NCBI GenBank assembly: GCA_002491945.1 | Contig: DKWX01000002.1 | Coordinates: forward strand, 10,546 to 27,642 | DNA from: Porphyromonadaceae bacterium UBA7141 | Lineage (GTDB): Bacteria > Bacteroidota > Bacteroidia > Bacteroidales > Muribaculaceae | Direction of reading: 5' to 3' | Length of the DNA stretch: 17,097 nt | In this document: piece by piece, positions 1-8,254 of the stretch | Numbering within the stretch: the stretch's first letter is position 1 | Layout: every line of letters starts with the position of its first letter | The notes under the pieces: generated by a model | Seen by the model: the letters and a program-made list of their open reading frames with translations, nothing else | What the model was told of the DNA's origin: nothing | Databases searched by the model: none | Program-made: the position numbers and the translations under genes

Positions 1-60
1 CCGCAGATTGTATAAAAGATTCCATCTCAATTACTATCGGTTAAATTTGAACACTTACTT
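1..60 (+). repeat. Truncated copy (right half) of palindromic interspersed repeat
   Basis: This is the right end of the repeat family seen in full at 15121-15307 and 15577-15758; the left part lies outside the window. Positions 41-60 are the exact reverse complement of the 20-bp left end at 15121-15140, so this copy keeps the inverted terminus unmutated. The inner part (CCGC.GATTGTATAAAA, then CAATTACTATCGGT) matches 15700-15740. It ends 16 bp past the stop codon of the beta-barrel gene. No coding capacity is seen. Confidence 0.85.
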
Positions 61-76
61 AATCTTTGCGTTACGG

Positions 77-2422
77 CTACTTGATATCTATCGAACGGTC
101 CTGGGCACCTTTCACCAGCATGTTGCCGAAGGTATATGATACCGATAGGTTCAGCTGCACCGGGATATGCACTGTCCGGATGTAATAGCTATATGTATCA
201 CTGTCAAACGTGGTAGCCGCACGATTGAAGAGTATCCGGTCACACGATAGTTTCAGTTGCCATGATGAACCGAATTCCTTGCTCATATCGGCCATTAAGG
301 TATAGGAATGCAGCCCGTCGCTTGTAAGGCCTCCGTCAGGCGTACGGTAACGGAATGCCATTGACACACGCCACGCATGGCGTTGCGAAAGCACTAAATT
401 AGCCCGCACATTGGTATTGAATACCATTTCGTCACGGCTACGAAGCACCCCGTCGAACTCACCTGCTCTCGAAAAATATGTCAGTCCGGCTGCTACGTTT
501 AGCCGCAGCCTGTTCCAGAATGAACGGCTATACTCCAGATTGACATTGGCATAATCATATTTTGTCATGTTCATGGCACTCGACACTGTATATCCGTCTT
601 TCTCGAAAGTATAGTTATCGCGCATATCCGGATCATGCTTATAGTTGGCCGAAAAAACCCAATTGCCGAGGAATGAGTATACCAGACCAACTGTCCACGG
701 CGTGGAAGGCTTGATATCCGGATTTCCTACATGATAGGAGTTCGCGCTACTCCATTCCTTGAAAGGATTTAAAGACAGGTATAATGGAGCCTCGATTTTT
801 CTTGCCACACTCAGCGATATGCTCTGAGCACCATTCGGGATATTGAACGAGAAACTTGCCATAGGGTATACCCCGAAATAGTCATGGCTGAAATGAGTAT
901 CTCCATTTGTCTGAATTCCTGACAGATGCAGGTTCTCAATACTCATTCCAAGTGTCATTGAAAACAGCTGGCTGAAATATGCTCCCCAGCTGATATAAGC
1001 ACGATTGGTGATTTCCTTGTAGTGAAAGTCGTTGATGTCTGAAATCTCGGGATGCTGCACATCATGCATGTCAAGCAGGTTGAAAACATAACCTGTCTGT
1101 ATGATATGTTTTTGCGACAGAATCTGATTAAACCGACCTTGAAACACTCCGCTGGTATATTCATTGTTCAGCAGACAGTAACGTCCATACGGAAATATCG
1201 ATTCCTCTCGTCCGTCATAATCTTCGCGTGAAGCAATCGAATTGTGGGAATAACCTCCATAAATGTCAATCGAGTTTTTCCGGGGATTGGGACGCTCTGT
1301 GTACCATGCCGAAACACCCCATGCCGGGGTATACCACGGAGTACGGCTTGAACGCTCAAACGAACTCCGGGTTGACACTCCGTTAAGCTGTGTCGTCAGA
1401 CCTTCCGAGCTATGCAACGACCATTCATGACCGCTCTGCACACCAAGACCCACACCTATGACTCCGGTTGATGTAAGGTTATATGTCATTGAAACGCTTC
1501 CACTGACCGACTGCTCGTCGGACTTAGTATGTGTCGTTTCCTCTACCCTTTTCCCGAGTTCATGATAGTCATAGACATCTTCTGTGGAATTGTCGAATGC
1601 CCTTTGGGAGAATCCTATCGTAGCCGAACCTTTGAAACGGTTTGTGCGCCATGCCAGCCAATATGAATCAGAGTTTGAGAGTCGGCGATTGTAAGTTGCG
1701 CTTGTACTTATGCGGTTCAATACTCCCTCGTCAGGAATATCCATTATGATATTCAGTATGCCACCCTTAAAGGAAGCACCCTCCGATGCTCCGGCTTCCG
1801 GAGTGATTTCAATACGCTTTATGCTTGTCGCGGGAAATGACTGCAATACCTGCATTACAGCTCCTCCCCATTCGCGTGGTTCCTGTCCGTTGATCTTTAT
1901 TTTCAACGAGCCATCCTGCTTACCCAGAATCTTGAAAACCCCATTGACATAATCCACCAGCGGGACGTACTGAATAAGTGTGAACACATTAGGCACCTCG
2001 GTCTTAAGGCTGCCAGGAGTAAATACAAATGTGCCCCCTTTTTGCGTCATCACATCCTTATTGGCCACTACAGTCAGTTCCTCAAGATATCTTGCGTCAT
2101 GCCGCAATACTACAGTATCGCGACAGTCGGCATAACGGGATGCCATACGTTCGAATCCCAATGCACGGAATTCCACCATAGCCGATTCCGTAAACTCCTC
2201 CTCAATGCAACCTTTGCCATACTCATCCGTCACTACAGCCTCGTCATGGACCACTGTCACTGAGTCTGATACAGCCACTACAGCTCCGGCCACAGGATTA
2301 CTTTCTTCATCAAGCACAGTAAAACATCTTTTTGCCGCACCATTAGCCGAAGCGAATGCAAAACATCCGGCCATCACAAAACCTATTGTGAAGAATCTCC
2401 ATCGTTCCATATTGTTCATCAT
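77..2422 (-). CDS. Outer-membrane beta-barrel protein (TonB-receptor-like, OMP_b-brl_3 type)
   Basis: Predicted exported outer-membrane protein of about 781 residues. A signal peptide (ERWRFF, a hydrophobic stretch, ASANG-A) is followed by a short CarboxypepD_reg-like beta-sandwich of about 80 residues that contains DEESNPVAGAVV. Next come a linker with LEELTVVANKDVMTQKGG and a plug-like region (IKINGQEPREWGG...IKRIEITPEAGASEG) typical of the 'outer membrane beta-barrel family protein' class. The rest is a long barrel rich in alternating aromatic and polar residues. There is no SusD partner, so a substrate cannot be named. The reading frame extends upstream to a TTG at 2449, but the first ATG is at 2422 and a third in-frame ATG at 2410 would also give a good signal peptide; 2422 is a choice. 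A TTTG/TAnnTTTG promoter lies about 180 bp upstream, so the gene is probably monocistronic. Its base composition is visibly more AT-rich than the downstream nuclease operon. Confidence 0.85.
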   Translation of the reverse strand: MMNNMERWRFFTIGFVMAGCFAFASANGAAKRCFTVLDEESNPVAGAVVAVSDSVTVVHDEAVVTDEYGKGCIEEEFTESAMVEFRALGFERMASRYADCRDTVVLRHDARYLEELTVVANKDVMTQKGGTFVFTPGSLKTEVPNVFTLIQYVPLVDYVNGVFKILGKQDGSLKIKINGQEPREWGGAVMQVLQSFPATSIKRIEITPEAGASEGASFKGGILNIIMDIPDEGVLNRISTSATYNRRLSNSDSYWLAWRTNRFKGSATIGFSQRAFDNSTEDVYDYHELGKRVEETTHTKSDEQSVSGSVSMTYNLTSTGVIGVGLGVQSGHEWSLHSSEGLTTQLNGVSTRSSFERSSRTPWYTPAWGVSAWYTERPNPRKNSIDIYGGYSHNSIASREDYDGREESIFPYGRYCLLNNEYTSGVFQGRFNQILSQKHIIQTGYVFNLLDMHDVQHPEISDINDFHYKEITNRAYISWGAYFSQLFSMTLGMSIENLHLSGIQTNGDTHFSHDYFGVYPMASFSFNIPNGAQSISLSVARKIEAPLYLSLNPFKEWSSANSYHVGNPDIKPSTPWTVGLVYSFLGNWVFSANYKHDPDMRDNYTFEKDGYTVSSAMNMTKYDYANVNLEYSRSFWNRLRLNVAAGLTYFSRAGEFDGVLRSRDEMVFNTNVRANLVLSQRHAWRVSMAFRYRTPDGGLTSDGLHSYTLMADMSKEFGSSWQLKLSCDRILFNRAATTFDSDTYSYYIRTVHIPVQLNLSVSYTFGNMLVKGAQDRSIDIK

Positions 2423-2600
2423 ATATTGACATTTATGTATTACAACCAACCGATTATGCGATCAGATTCACTAAGTCCCGATGGTCAGCATAATGGGCTA
2501 CGCTTTCTGCTCAACTTGTGGGATTCACTAAATTTACTCTTCGTGTGAATAACAAATCAAACGTGGCCAACTAAATCATCAATGTTTTAGTTACATATTG

Positions 2601-2632
2601 CAAATATAAACCATATTTCACAAATATTCAAA
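2601..2632 (-). promoter_or_regulatory. Bacteroidota-type promoter for the beta-barrel gene
   Basis: Read on the minus strand: TTTG (complement of 2629-2632), a 20-nt spacer, then TATATTTG (complement of 2601-2608). This fits the -33 TTTG / -7 TAnnTTTG pattern known for Bacteroides sigma factors. Transcription would start near 2595, giving a leader of roughly 170 nt before the ATG at 2422. The surrounding sequence is strongly AT-rich. Confidence 0.55.
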
Positions 2633-2731
2633 TTTTAGCAAAAAACCTTAATTATTTTTAAATCAATTTCCAACATATGGAAAATGCCGCCATACTGCAA
2701 ATGTAGACTTTTTATTTTCAGCAGCTTATAA

Positions 2732-2860
2732 ACAATAGTTCGGTAAAAACAGTGTATCTATTTGAAGGCCAACGGGTTACACAATAGCCCAAATCTCGTA
2801 CAACACATTGAATATCAAGTTATTACAAATTTTTCATCACAGAAAATACCGAACTATTGT
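2732..2860. repeat. 129-bp element with perfect 14-bp terminal inverted repeats
   Basis: ACAATAGTTCGGTA at 2732-2745 is the exact reverse complement of TACCGAACTATTGT at 2847-2860. The match continues imperfectly outward (TTATAA on the left, TATAAA on the right) and inward (AAAA/TTTT). The 101-bp interior is AT-rich and non-coding. The layout resembles a small non-autonomous transposon remnant, but a large regulatory stem-loop is also possible. It is unrelated in sequence to the 20-bp ends of the other repeat family in this window. Confidence 0.5.
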
Positions 2861-2872
2861 ATAAAATTAAAT

Positions 2873-2927
2873 CTTAAAAAAGAATCACCCCGTCTGCCGC
2901 AGCGCATAAGCCGGGCAGACGGGGTGA
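2873..2927 (-). terminator. Intrinsic terminator of the nuclease/TonB operon
   Basis: There is a perfect 14-bp stem, TCACCCCGTCTGCC (2885-2898) with GGCAGACGGGGTGA (2914-2927), and a 15-nt loop. On the minus strand it is followed directly by TTCTTTTTTAAG, a proper U-tract. It lies about 90 nt past the stop codon of the last nuclease gene and points the right way for it. Confidence 0.9.
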
Positions 2928-3016
2928 TGGCAGAGGTTCGTATTTATTTGCCTGGCCTATGCGTTCTGTGCGGGCGACGCATCCCCATCTGAGCAGAGGC
3001 CAAACGAGTGGTAGAA

Positions 3017-4771
3017 TCAGCGGAGGAGGTGCTTGGTGGCGCGGGTGCCTCGGACAAGGATGTAGAGACCGGGAACCGTGGGAGTGCCACTCAAACGTTC
3101 TCCCTGAATGGTGTACCATTCTTCAACCGATGCATCAATAGACGAATCATCTACCGAGGGGATAGCTTGAACCCCTACTGTCTGCGAAATGCAGCGATAG
3201 AGTTCGATGGGCTGTTGTTTTGAGGTGTAGATGCTGAAACGGGGCGACTGGGCGTTGTACTGCAATGTGCCGTAGGTCGAGCCGAAGCTTATGGCGGTGT
3301 TTCCGTCGGCTGTAAGGCTGATTTCGGTGGCCATACCCTCTTCGCGGATGTAGCACTTCTTGGCGGCATCGGTCCAGAGGTATCCCAGAGGCTCGAGTGT
3401 CATGTCGCATACCTGCACATACCATTCTCCCCCGCCTGAGGGCTGCAGTTTCAGCAGCGCCGTGCCTTCGGGAAGAAGGGTGATTATGCCATCGGCTACA
3501 TCCACGTTGCCGGGTGTCTTGATATAGTTGGATGTAGAGCTTGAACCCTCTTCATATCCCATTGAGGCGAATGCCTTGGATGATACGGCCACGTAGACTG
3601 ACTCTTCGTTGATTTCCGAGTCGTCGGCCACACGCTGCCATGTGGCGTGCATGAAGTCATTGTCACCTTCGCGGAATGAGGTCAGGGTGATTGTGCTCAC
3701 CGGGCTACGGTATGGGAGTCCGTCAAGCTGTGATTCTGCATATGCACGGAAGGTAAGGCTCTCACCGGGTTCGTCGGCCGCCGGGATGGTTATGGCCTCT
3801 TCATACGGGATGAAATCACCATCCACGCCTGTCGCGTAATAGATTGACGTGCCTTCGGGAGCAGTAATCTCCATCTCGAAGGAATCCCACCAGCGGCCGC
3901 TCCAGGTGTTGACTCCGGCCAGTGTATAGTCGCCGAACACGGGGGCTTCCGGACGATTGGGCACAGGTTCGGTCATGGCCTCCTTGAGCGAAAGGGGCAC
4001 ATCGCTCTTCATACCCCATATATGTTCGGCCAGACCGGGAATAGCCACGAAGGGATTCTCATTCTTCTGCACTCCGGCCACTGCGGCGTTACGTCCGGAC
4101 TCCCGCTCGTCGACGGGGTCGGAAGCAGCCCAGTCAAGCAGCATGGCATAAGCCCAGGGCTGAAGTGTGGGCCATGCAGTGAGTTCATACATACAGGCCG
4201 GCGAGTTCTGCCAGGAGATATCATCGTATAGGGTGAAAATATAGAAATATGCACGTGCGAAGTCTCCTTTATACTCATCGGCCGGCTCAAACGCCGTAGA
4301 GGCCCCCCCGCCATATCCGGCAGCCGGCGAACCGATGCAGGATAGTCCGTTGCTCCATGTGACGCGGGCCACCGGAGCAAGCGGATGATTGCTCTTGCGC
4401 CCGTTGGCATCGGCATCCGAGGGGTTGAGGTGATGCAGGTCTTTGTAGGCCGCATTTTTCTCTCCCCCCCACCAGGAGTTAGCCACGGCATGTTCGATAT
4501 TCATACCGGAGTGGCCGTTGGCCACCCATACCAGACGGTTGGAGTACATGTCAAACCATGCCTCACGTCCATCGATGAGACGCACGTCTGCCTTTTCGAA
4601 TGCATCCCATGTGGCATCGCCATAGGAAATCTGGGTATGCGGCAGTGCGATTGCTTTTACCGCCTCTTTGAGCTGAGCTCCGCAGAGTCCTTCGAGCGAG
4701 GAGTAATCGGTGGCGGAGCCGCTGATGGCAAGCACCGACAGGAGCGCCGCCATTGTAAAGTTATGTTTCAT
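3017..4771 (-). CDS. Secreted endonuclease I family nuclease with chitobiase-like and T9SS-like C-terminal regions
   Basis: A 584-residue exported, probably non-specific DNA/RNA endonuclease of the EndA/NucM/Vvn family (Endonuclease_1). A signal peptide (residues 1-20) precedes the nuclease core at about 25-255. Visible family motifs are IEHAVANSWWGG with E93 and H94, DLHHLNP (111-117), and NGRKSN with N123. By analogy with Vvn these give a metal-binding Glu, a general-base His and a metal-binding Asn. FEPADEYKGDFAR (161-173) and NPF..IPGLAEHIWG (239-253) are also family hallmarks. Residues about 285-365 resemble a chitobiase/hexosaminidase C-terminal-like beta domain (IYYATGVDGDF). The end (WYTIQGERL...PGLYIL...) resembles the short C-terminal sorting tails of Bacteroidales. 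It lies 37 nt after the other nuclease gene and is last in the operon, before a strong terminator. Substrate preference is inferred from the family only. Confidence 0.9.
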   Translation of the reverse strand: MKHNFTMAALLSVLAISGSATDYSSLEGLCGAQLKEAVKAIALPHTQISYGDATWDAFEKADVRLIDGREAWFDMYSNRLVWVANGHSGMNIEHAVANSWWGGEKNAAYKDLHHLNPSDADANGRKSNHPLAPVARVTWSNGLSCIGSPAAGYGGGASTAFEPADEYKGDFARAYFYIFTLYDDISWQNSPACMYELTAWPTLQPWAYAMLLDWAASDPVDERESGRNAAVAGVQKNENPFVAIPGLAEHIWGMKSDVPLSLKEAMTEPVPNRPEAPVFGDYTLAGVNTWSGRWWDSFEMEITAPEGTSIYYATGVDGDFIPYEEAITIPAADEPGESLTFRAYAESQLDGLPYRSPVSTITLTSFREGDNDFMHATWQRVADDSEINEESVYVAVSSKAFASMGYEEGSSSTSNYIKTPGNVDVADGIITLLPEGTALLKLQPSGGGEWYVQVCDMTLEPLGYLWTDAAKKCYIREEGMATEISLTADGNTAISFGSTYGTLQYNAQSPRFSIYTSKQQPIELYRCISQTVGVQAIPSVDDSSIDASVEEWYTIQGERLSGTPTVPGLYILVRGTRATKHLLR

Positions 4772-4808
4772 GTGTCATGGTGTCGCCCTGAAGGCGACTG
4801 TCGGGATA

Positions 4809-6524
4809 TTAGATTATTATCTTGACAGGGCGGCGCAATACTGGAGAAGTCACCAGATAGACGCCAGGCCGGAGCGGGATGAAGTCACCGTGAGACGGGG
4901 TGGTGTAATGCCCCGTGTGGATTCCGGCTGCATCATATATGTCGATTGCCGGCACCGGGATGTCGGTGATGATGCGTATTCCTCCCTCCGCACGCCCCAT
5001 TATAAGAGAGCCGCCGGCCTGGATTTCATCCACGGCGGATGTCTCGACTGTAATGGTATTGGAAGCTTCCGAGAGGAATCCGAGACGCGATGAGCACACG
5101 CGGTATGTCTCCATCACCGACGGGTCGCGCCCTTCGATACGCAGAGATGTGCCTGTGACTTCCATCTGGTCGGTCTCTATGCCGTCGGGAAGAAAGCGGG
5201 TGCGGTAGATTACGTAAAAATCCACTGTCTCATTCTCCGGAGCGGGCATCCATGTGGCCGTATAGGCATAGTCGGTCAGGTCAGCTGGCGGCAGAGCCAC
5301 AATCGGTGTGAGCTGCGGCACCGGGCATCCTTCTCCTATCAGTGTCACACCTACGGTAGTATCCATTCCGCCGTCATATATACCGAGTGTCGCCGTGTGG
5401 CGTCCGATACCGACAGGTGTGTACTCCACAGCCAGCAGATACTCGCCTGTGGTATTGATTGAGGATGCAGGGATTGTGCGCACCGGAAGATTGAACATCT
5501 CCTTGTCGGCCCCGCCGACGCGCACGCTGAGTGCCTCTTTGAAGTTGCCGCCACGCAGAGTGACATATGCTGTCATGGCCCCACCGACGGCCGTCTGGCC
5601 GAAGTCGATGGATTCGCCGTTGACGGGCATGGTCAGTTCCGGGTCGCCGGTGATGGGGGGTGTGACAGGCCCTCCTTGCCCGGATAAGAAAAATACCTCC
5701 GAGGTGCGTGTGCCCCAGATGTATTCGGCAAGTTCCGGGAAATCAACAAAGGGGTTGCGGTTGCCTTGCGAAATCTCCACGGCATCGTTGCGCAGTATCT
5801 CTTTCTGACTGACAGGGTCGAGACGCCCCCATTGCAGGAGCATTTCATAGGCCCACGGCTGTAGGGTGGGATATGCAGAGCGGGTAAACATCCAGTCGTA
5901 CTGCGCGGCCCATGATATGTCGTCATAGACGGTGGCCATGTAGAAGAATCCACGGGCGAAATCCCCTTTGTATTCATCGGCCGGCTCGAATACGGCACCT
6001 GACCCGCCGCCGTAACCCGGCACAGGGAGACCTACGCGGGTGACGCCGTTGTCGAAGTAAGCTTCGTCTACCGGACCGAGCGGATAGTTGCTTTTGGCCA
6101 TATTGGCGGCGCCATCGGAAGGATAGAGATTCCACATGTCGGAATATGCCGGTGTATACTCCACATCATTGCCTACCTTCCACCATGATTTCGGCACACT
6201 GTGCTCGCGCTGCATATGATTGGCCGAGAAGGATGATTTGGCCGATTGACCGGCCCGAATCAGACACATCTCGTCGGAGTACATCTCCCACCAGCGTTTC
6301 TTGCCGTCGACGAGTTCGGGATATACATCGGAGTATTGCCAGTAAGTGGGCAGGTCAGTATATTCCAGACGCCGGTGCGACTGCACGCATTCCTTGGCGG
6401 CAGCCTTGAGAGTCTCGCGTTTTTTCCCGTCCATGCGGGAATAATAGGCCGCATCATACCCGGCGCTTGCAAGCGCCGGGCAGGATGCGGCCACGATAAG
6501 GGTTATCAGTAACCGGGTGTTCAT
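4809..6524 (-). CDS. Secreted endonuclease I family nuclease with Ig-like/FN3-like domains and T9SS-like tail
   Basis: A 571-residue exported endonuclease, paralogous to the gene 37 nt downstream. A signal peptide (residues 1-21) is followed by the nuclease core at about 22-272. Motifs are REHSVPKSWW (E107, H108), SDMWNLYPSD (128-137), ANMAKSNYPLG with N141, FEPADEYKGDFAR (identical to the paralogue), and NPFVDFPELAEYIWG (257-271). The second motif differs from the paralogue (DMWNL against DLHHL, AKSN against GRKSN), so substrate or metal details may differ. Residues about 296-400 resemble an ASPM/SPD-2/Hydin-type Ig-like domain and about 404-497 an FN3-like domain. The last ~70 residues end in IPLRPGVYLV...KIII, the pattern of type A T9SS sorting domains, which suggests surface attachment or release. 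Its ATG overlaps the stop codon of the upstream lipoprotein gene (ATGA), pointing to coupled translation. Confidence 0.92.
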   Translation of the reverse strand: MNTRLLITLIVAASCPALASAGYDAAYYSRMDGKKRETLKAAAKECVQSHRRLEYTDLPTYWQYSDVYPELVDGKKRWWEMYSDEMCLIRAGQSAKSSFSANHMQREHSVPKSWWKVGNDVEYTPAYSDMWNLYPSDGAANMAKSNYPLGPVDEAYFDNGVTRVGLPVPGYGGGSGAVFEPADEYKGDFARGFFYMATVYDDISWAAQYDWMFTRSAYPTLQPWAYEMLLQWGRLDPVSQKEILRNDAVEISQGNRNPFVDFPELAEYIWGTRTSEVFFLSGQGGPVTPPITGDPELTMPVNGESIDFGQTAVGGAMTAYVTLRGGNFKEALSVRVGGADKEMFNLPVRTIPASSINTTGEYLLAVEYTPVGIGRHTATLGIYDGGMDTTVGVTLIGEGCPVPQLTPIVALPPADLTDYAYTATWMPAPENETVDFYVIYRTRFLPDGIETDQMEVTGTSLRIEGRDPSVMETYRVCSSRLGFLSEASNTITVETSAVDEIQAGGSLIMGRAEGGIRIITDIPVPAIDIYDAAGIHTGHYTTPSHGDFIPLRPGVYLVTSPVLRRPVKIII

Positions 6525-8227
6525 TCTATTTCTTCTATCTGGGAGATGGATGATATTCCATATGTGCCGAGCACTTCGCCTACGTTGCAGAGTATCCTGA
6601 CGTGCACGCCGAGTTTCTCCGGGTTGCGGTTGAGGCGATACTCTGTGCGGAAAGAGCCGCTGAGCAGGACGGGAATCGAGGCGGATGTGGCGGCGGTGCT
6701 TTTTGCCTCGCCAATTATGATGTTGGCTCCGGCGTAGTCGTCGCCTTCCTTATATGGGCCGAACGTGGCGCCGGTGTCAAACGACGCACCCTGCACGAAT
6801 CCCACGATATACCCGTCGATCCATACATTTTCCTGGGGCTCTGGATTATTGATTATGTACATTACGGTATAGGGGTCGTCGGCTGTGCCTGAACCTGCAT
6901 CCGTAACACCCGGGATATGGAGTCCTTCAAGTTCGAAATCCGACATTCCGGAGGCCACGTCGGTCACGGCGGGCATTCCGAGCCATCGGGCCAGCGAACC
7001 CTGCACCTTGAGGGTCTTGCCGAGAGCCTGCGGATTGTCGAGCAGGTTGACGTATTCACGGATTTTAGAACCGGCCGGAAGACTGACTACCATCATTTCA
7101 TCGAGCGATGCATCGGCTGCAGGCGCGATTACAATATTATTGTCGACTTCTGCATCTGCGGCATTGAAGATAATCTGGTCGGTCGAAGTGACTTCCGACA
7201 CACCCAGACGCACACTGCCTATGATCTGTCCCTCTACCCAGCATACGCGGCCGTTGCTGTTCATGGCGATGGCCTCGGGCACGGTATATGGTTCTGACTT
7301 GGAGCCTGCGGTGTCAAAAATCACATCCTCCATGCCGCGCAGCAGCAGCTGCCACGCATCATTATAACGGGTGAGGATGCCGCGTACGGTGCCGGTGCCG
7401 GTGGGAAGGGGTTCGTTCCAGAATGAGCTGTAGCCCGAACAGCGCACGTTGAGCTGATTGCCTGCCGCATCGCGGATATAGCGGTCGCAGGTCTCCTGAT
7501 ATGTGGCGAAAGTGACCTCCGGAGTCTGCCCCGCGTCGACGAAGCTGACGTTGGGGATCTCCACCAGCTGGCTCATTATGTTGAGGTAGGATGGGCCGTA
7601 GGCAGGTATTGTCTTGAGAGTGGCGAGGTCAATGATGGTGCAGTAGGGGTCGCCGGCCGGGGCATCATTGCCGTAGCGGATATACTTGAAGTCCTGGTCG
7701 GGGAGCCCGTTGAGCTGTGACGCAGCGCGGAACGCGTCGAAGGGCATGAATCCGATCTGCGGATTGCCGTTGTATTCGCTGAGCGCACCGATCTGGAAAT
7801 AGTTGGCATAAAGGCCGACCCACTGGTCGGTGACGTTGACCACCAGCTCCTGACCGAGACGATAGTCGATATACATGCTGCTCTGATTGATGGAGAATGC
7901 CAGGGCCGATGTCTCGTCCTGAATCACGAGCGACTTATAGATATTGCCGGAGGCATCGCTCGAGATGACGCGCCCCTTGATGATATAGGGGGTTTTTGAT
8001 GCTTCGTCCTTGTAGGGTACGCGCACGGCGATTTCATCGCCGAAGAGCTGCTTGAACTCAGCCAGTGTGGTGTTGGCCTCCAGAGTGGCCACAGGCACTT
8101 CCAGATCCGGAGCATCGTAGGAGTCCTGACAGCCGGCGAGCGTGATGGAGCCGCCGGCTATTGCGGCCAGTGCCATGGCACCTCCGAAGAGGCGCCGGGC
8201 GATGGCTTTATATGCGATTGCTTTCAT
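6521..8227 (-). CDS. Outer-membrane lipoprotein with DUF5689 and two DUF6359-like (OB-fold-like) domains
   Basis: A 568-residue predicted lipoprotein. The lipobox LAGC puts the acylated Cys at residue 33, and the next residues (QDSYDAPD) are acidic, as in Bacteroidota surface-export signals. Residues about 45-300 match the look of DUF5689 (EFKQLFGDE..., YIIKGRVISSDASGNIYKSLVIQDE). Two repeats follow at about 308-426 and 444-567, each opening with a G-(T/S)-x-x-(D/E)-PYTV motif and a W(V/I)-(E/D)-G-x-I-(V/I)-G strand, as in DUF6359. These domains are thought to be OB-fold-like and often accompany extracellular nucleases in this phylum, so nucleic-acid binding is plausible but not shown. It sits where a SusD would be in a polysaccharide locus: 27 nt after the other lipoprotein gene and overlapping the next nuclease gene by 4 nt. 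Confidence 0.85.
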   Translation of the reverse strand: MKAIAYKAIARRLFGGAMALAAIAGGSITLAGCQDSYDAPDLEVPVATLEANTTLAEFKQLFGDEIAVRVPYKDEASKTPYIIKGRVISSDASGNIYKSLVIQDETSALAFSINQSSMYIDYRLGQELVVNVTDQWVGLYANYFQIGALSEYNGNPQIGFMPFDAFRAASQLNGLPDQDFKYIRYGNDAPAGDPYCTIIDLATLKTIPAYGPSYLNIMSQLVEIPNVSFVDAGQTPEVTFATYQETCDRYIRDAAGNQLNVRCSGYSSFWNEPLPTGTGTVRGILTRYNDAWQLLLRGMEDVIFDTAGSKSEPYTVPEAIAMNSNGRVCWVEGQIIGSVRLGVSEVTSTDQIIFNAADAEVDNNIVIAPAADASLDEMMVVSLPAGSKIREYVNLLDNPQALGKTLKVQGSLARWLGMPAVTDVASGMSDFELEGLHIPGVTDAGSGTADDPYTVMYIINNPEPQENVWIDGYIVGFVQGASFDTGATFGPYKEGDDYAGANIIIGEAKSTAATSASIPVLLSGSFRTEYRLNRNPEKLGVHVRILCNVGEVLGTYGISSISQIEEIE

Positions 8228-8254
8228 TGCTTGATAATTGATGATGGGAGATTA

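Larger units (their letters stand above)
2423..3016. other. 594-bp AT-rich intergenic region
   Basis: No gene is supported here; the short open frames have no recognisable product. The region holds, from left to right, the untranslated leader of the beta-barrel gene with a 10-bp direct repeat (GATTCACTAA at 2465-2474 and 2522-2531), its promoter (2601-2632), a 129-bp inverted-repeat element (2732-2860), and the terminator of the nuclease operon (2873-2927). Positions 2928-3016 show no further structure that I can see. Confidence 0.7.

Noticed and set aside
5308..5808. 166-residue plus-strand open frame, and similar long antisense frames at 4385-4825, 6885-7367 and 13605-14108
   Set aside because: All are opposite strongly supported minus-strand genes in GC-rich DNA, with low-complexity translations and no family resemblance.
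3017..6524. Colicin/toxin-type or restriction nuclease with immunity function
   Set aside because: Both proteins have signal peptides and endonuclease I cores with C-terminal sorting-like tails, and there is no small immunity-like gene or methyltransferase nearby.
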